33,213 nt of DNA, taken from CAMYMG01 sp038259455. GTDB lineage: Bacteria; Pseudomonadota; Alphaproteobacteria; Rhizobiales; Rhizobiaceae. The DNA lies in the NCBI GenBank assembly GCA_038259455.1, contig JBBSOT010000012.1:1-33213 (forward strand), read 5' to 3'. The position numbers and the translations under genes are program-made. Numbering within the stretch: the stretch's first letter is position 1; every line of letters begins with the position of its first letter. The notes beneath the pieces are model-generated. The model was given only the letters and a program-made list of their open reading frames with translations. It was not told where the DNA came from and searched no databases. Of this stretch, positions 32,401-33,213 are shown one piece after another.

Positions 32401-33213
32401 CATCCTGCTGCTCGATGAAATGGTCGAGCGCGCCTGCCAGTGTGCGCACCTTGTCTTCAAGTGAGGTGATGGAGAGTGATTTGGGCAGGCTGCCGACCGC
32501 AAGCTCGATCTGTTCGAGCCGGTCGGTCAGCGATGAGAGATCTACTTCGCCATGCCGCTGTCCGGCAAATGAGGAGACATGGTCCTGGAAGTCGCTGAAG
32601 CGTCTGTCGAAATCGTCCCAGCGACGATCAGCCGAACGGACCGTGTCCTCGCGGGCCAGGCTTTGCAGGCCGGCTTTCATCTCCTCGATCTCGAGGCGCA
32701 GCATGTTGATGTTTCTGTCGTCGTTTCGCTCGGCCAGCGACTGCACAGTGTCGCTCAGACGTTCGACGTCCTGCCCAAGCTGGCCGAGAGCCTTGGCCGA
32801 GCCGGTCGCCGAGGCATGTTCGATCTCCTGGCGAAGTGTCTCGAATTCGCGCCGTACCCCGGATGCAATCTGGTTGCGCAGATCCTCGCGCAGCGCAGCA
32901 AGTTCATTGGAGATCTTGCCGAAGGCGGCAACCCCATCCTCCTGGCTGCGCACTCTGCCCATATCACGCGCGATCGACTGATACGGCTGATCGAATGCGC
33001 TGCGGCTGCCGGGTGCGCGCGGACTGGGTGCCACGCGCGGGCTGGGTGCGAAAGCCTTGGCTGGCGTGTGGCGAAACCCGTCGCGCTTGTGGTCGGCGAC
33101 TTCTTCGCGGTTCCGCTCGATCCGCTGCTCAAGCGTTTCGAGAGACCGGTTCAGTTGTTCGAGCGAGGCATAGGAGCGTCGCTTCCTGCCGGCGTTTATT
33201 GCGTCGAGATATG
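29444..33213 (-). CDS. podJ: PodJ-like polarity/division protein (5' end beyond window)
   Basis: About 1255 residues are visible. The frame is open to the right edge, and its first residues (YLDAINAGRKRRSYASLEQLNRSLETLEQRIERN) match the usual extreme N-terminus of rhizobial PodJ, so only a few codons are missing. Most of the first 800 residues are coiled coil with regular EIE/RLDE heptads (cytoplasmic), then an acidic/Ala-rich linker. A single membrane helix (ILMGTALVMIALAGLQVGKAYL) lies at about residue 835-857. The periplasmic part has at least four Sel1/TPR-like repeats (such as AAKWYEKSAELGFAPGQYRIGNLYEKGMGV) and ends in a peptidoglycan-binding domain (about the last 60 residues, NKNGYDAGNPDGVLGGKTKQ). 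In Caulobacter and Agrobacterium, PodJ marks a pole and organises growth or division proteins. Confidence 0.88.
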   Translation of the reverse strand, partial: YLDAINAGRKRRSYASLEQLNRSLETLEQRIERNREEVADHKRDGFRHTPAKAFAPSPRVAPSPRAPGSRSAFDQPYQSIARDMGRVRSQEDGVAAFGKISNELAALREDLRNQIASGVRREFETLRQEIEHASATGSAKALGQLGQDVERLSDTVQSLAERNDDRNINMLRLEIEEMKAGLQSLAREDTVRSADRRWDDFDRRFSDFQDHVSSFAGQRHGEVDLSSLTDRLEQIELAVGSLPKSLSITSLEDKVRTLAGALDHFIEQQDGRATETFGQIEERLDEISRAIVSATVAAQTPHFDPEPFERIEARMSALARQIEEVAEDRPTGEVIDRLNLLSERVDEMAAHNALPDEAIGRLAHQIASIADKIERAPATLDTTEIFSGIEQRFEVLSGLIERRQGDALEQGNMLFRELERRLDEVADKIDRRQNEAAVDSSGIMNVIDERFSALAKKLEAGKADPAADAAIRGLESRLESIAKQIDQSAGQYTGIDPDLVRNLESQVAGLASHLAKPSAPLPAYEDISPRLEEIEKSIAGSRESVLEAAREAAENAARSLAGSQAESAAVAGLAQDLKSLEQLTRRSDERNSKTFEAIHDTLLKIVSRLGSLESDPKPNAADEFQPAAPARTSKKKIEDAPSIDAERSLSLAEPVDDEAAAMAPPPVRSTFERSPADAASAAAIAALGSDAPAVAEEGGRGRSIFGGLTRALGKKKKPAAPLLAGSQPPIAADEDGIPAVDLDAPLDPKLANRPLEPGSGAPDLNAIMKRVRDERGQPARSSGTDAAKSDFIAAARRAAQAAAAESEVNRRKTDIGSPVKALRLADILKSRRKPILMGTALVMIALAGLQVGKAYLEDQPDSANLAAIAPMQAVEPTQTPSPVVTPTTEQDSVASKPEGVDDEQAPDMAGVADDASMDDVAMADDRSNPVPVEASSAPSDDEQAAMEQVKVASLSPTEASTASFGDQSETVLIDVPVEAGPMPLREAANSGDPVALFEVATRYAEGRDTPSDMKTAAKWYEKSAELGFAPGQYRIGNLYEKGMGVERDLMKARSWYKRAAEAGNASAMHNLAVLYAMGADGGADNASAAQWFAKAAELGVKDSQFNLGILAAKGVGTPQNLEASYKWFALVSKTGDKDAADKRDEIANSLRPEQLERARAATELWKPKALDQAANTVDIPDAWREGTDTTASVDMTKAVKNIQAILNKNGYDAGNPDGVLGGKTKQAIAAFQKDNGMAPTGEIDQKLAQALLDRK

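Noticed and set aside
31665..32981. 438-codon open frame on plus, opposite the PodJ-like gene
   Set aside because: Ser/Arg-rich shadow of a coiled-coil gene; no ribosome site or domain.

Overview
The window looks like chromosomal DNA of an alphaproteobacterium of the order Rhizobiales, most like Mesorhizobium and its relatives in Phyllobacteriaceae. The evidence is the high GC content, coding on both strands with long antisense shadow frames, frequent TTG and GTG starts behind good Shine-Dalgarno sites, and the gene families present: a PodJ-like polarity protein, ThuA/ThuB, a TIGR02186-type protein beside a TauE/SafE permease, and the ligase/exonuclease/Lhr/Pde repair set. I see no insertion sequence, phage gene, CRISPR array or compositional island. 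It reads as core or near-core chromosome.

Layout from left to right. 1-1259 is the 3' part of an IlvD/Edd sugar-acid dehydratase. A PNPOx-fold protein (minus) and a LysR regulator (plus) diverge at 1890-2004. A trimethylamine methyltransferase (MttB) family gene and its upstream MocR-type regulator (both minus) fill 2938-6162. Then come pgi and a HAD phosphatase (6401-8751), and a FadD-type acyl-CoA ligase with an Ala/Lys-rich N-terminal tail (minus, 8764-10698). A complete dipeptide ABC importer, dppABCDF, spans 10999-16296 and has a hairpin after the binding-protein gene. A PPK2 kinase (minus) and a double-ACT GcvR-like protein (plus) diverge around 17233-17390. tRNA-Thr(CGU) lies at 18031-18106 (minus). 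thuA and thuB (18271-20122) sit behind a perfect LacI-type palindrome. An unrecognised one-pass membrane protein is at 20217-21398.

21424-27514 holds a four-gene DNA repair module in two divergent pairs: ATP-dependent ligase plus MBL exonuclease on minus, and Lhr-type helicase plus PdeM-type phosphoesterase on plus. Next are the translationally coupled TIGR02186 protein and TauE/SafE permease (minus). The window ends inside a large PodJ-like coiled-coil / Sel1 / peptidoglycan-binding protein whose start lies just past the right edge.

Most genes are recognisable families, and I do not see a wholly unprecedented multi-gene system. The best leads are regulatory or architectural: TGGTCCA-type repeats before both the MocR gene and the mttB-like gene, including three tandem copies at exact 10-bp spacing; the histone-H1-like tail on FadD behind a strong ribosome site; the LacI-type palindrome overlapping the thuA ribosome site in the absence of any sugar transporter; and the unrecognised membrane protein at 20217-21398.
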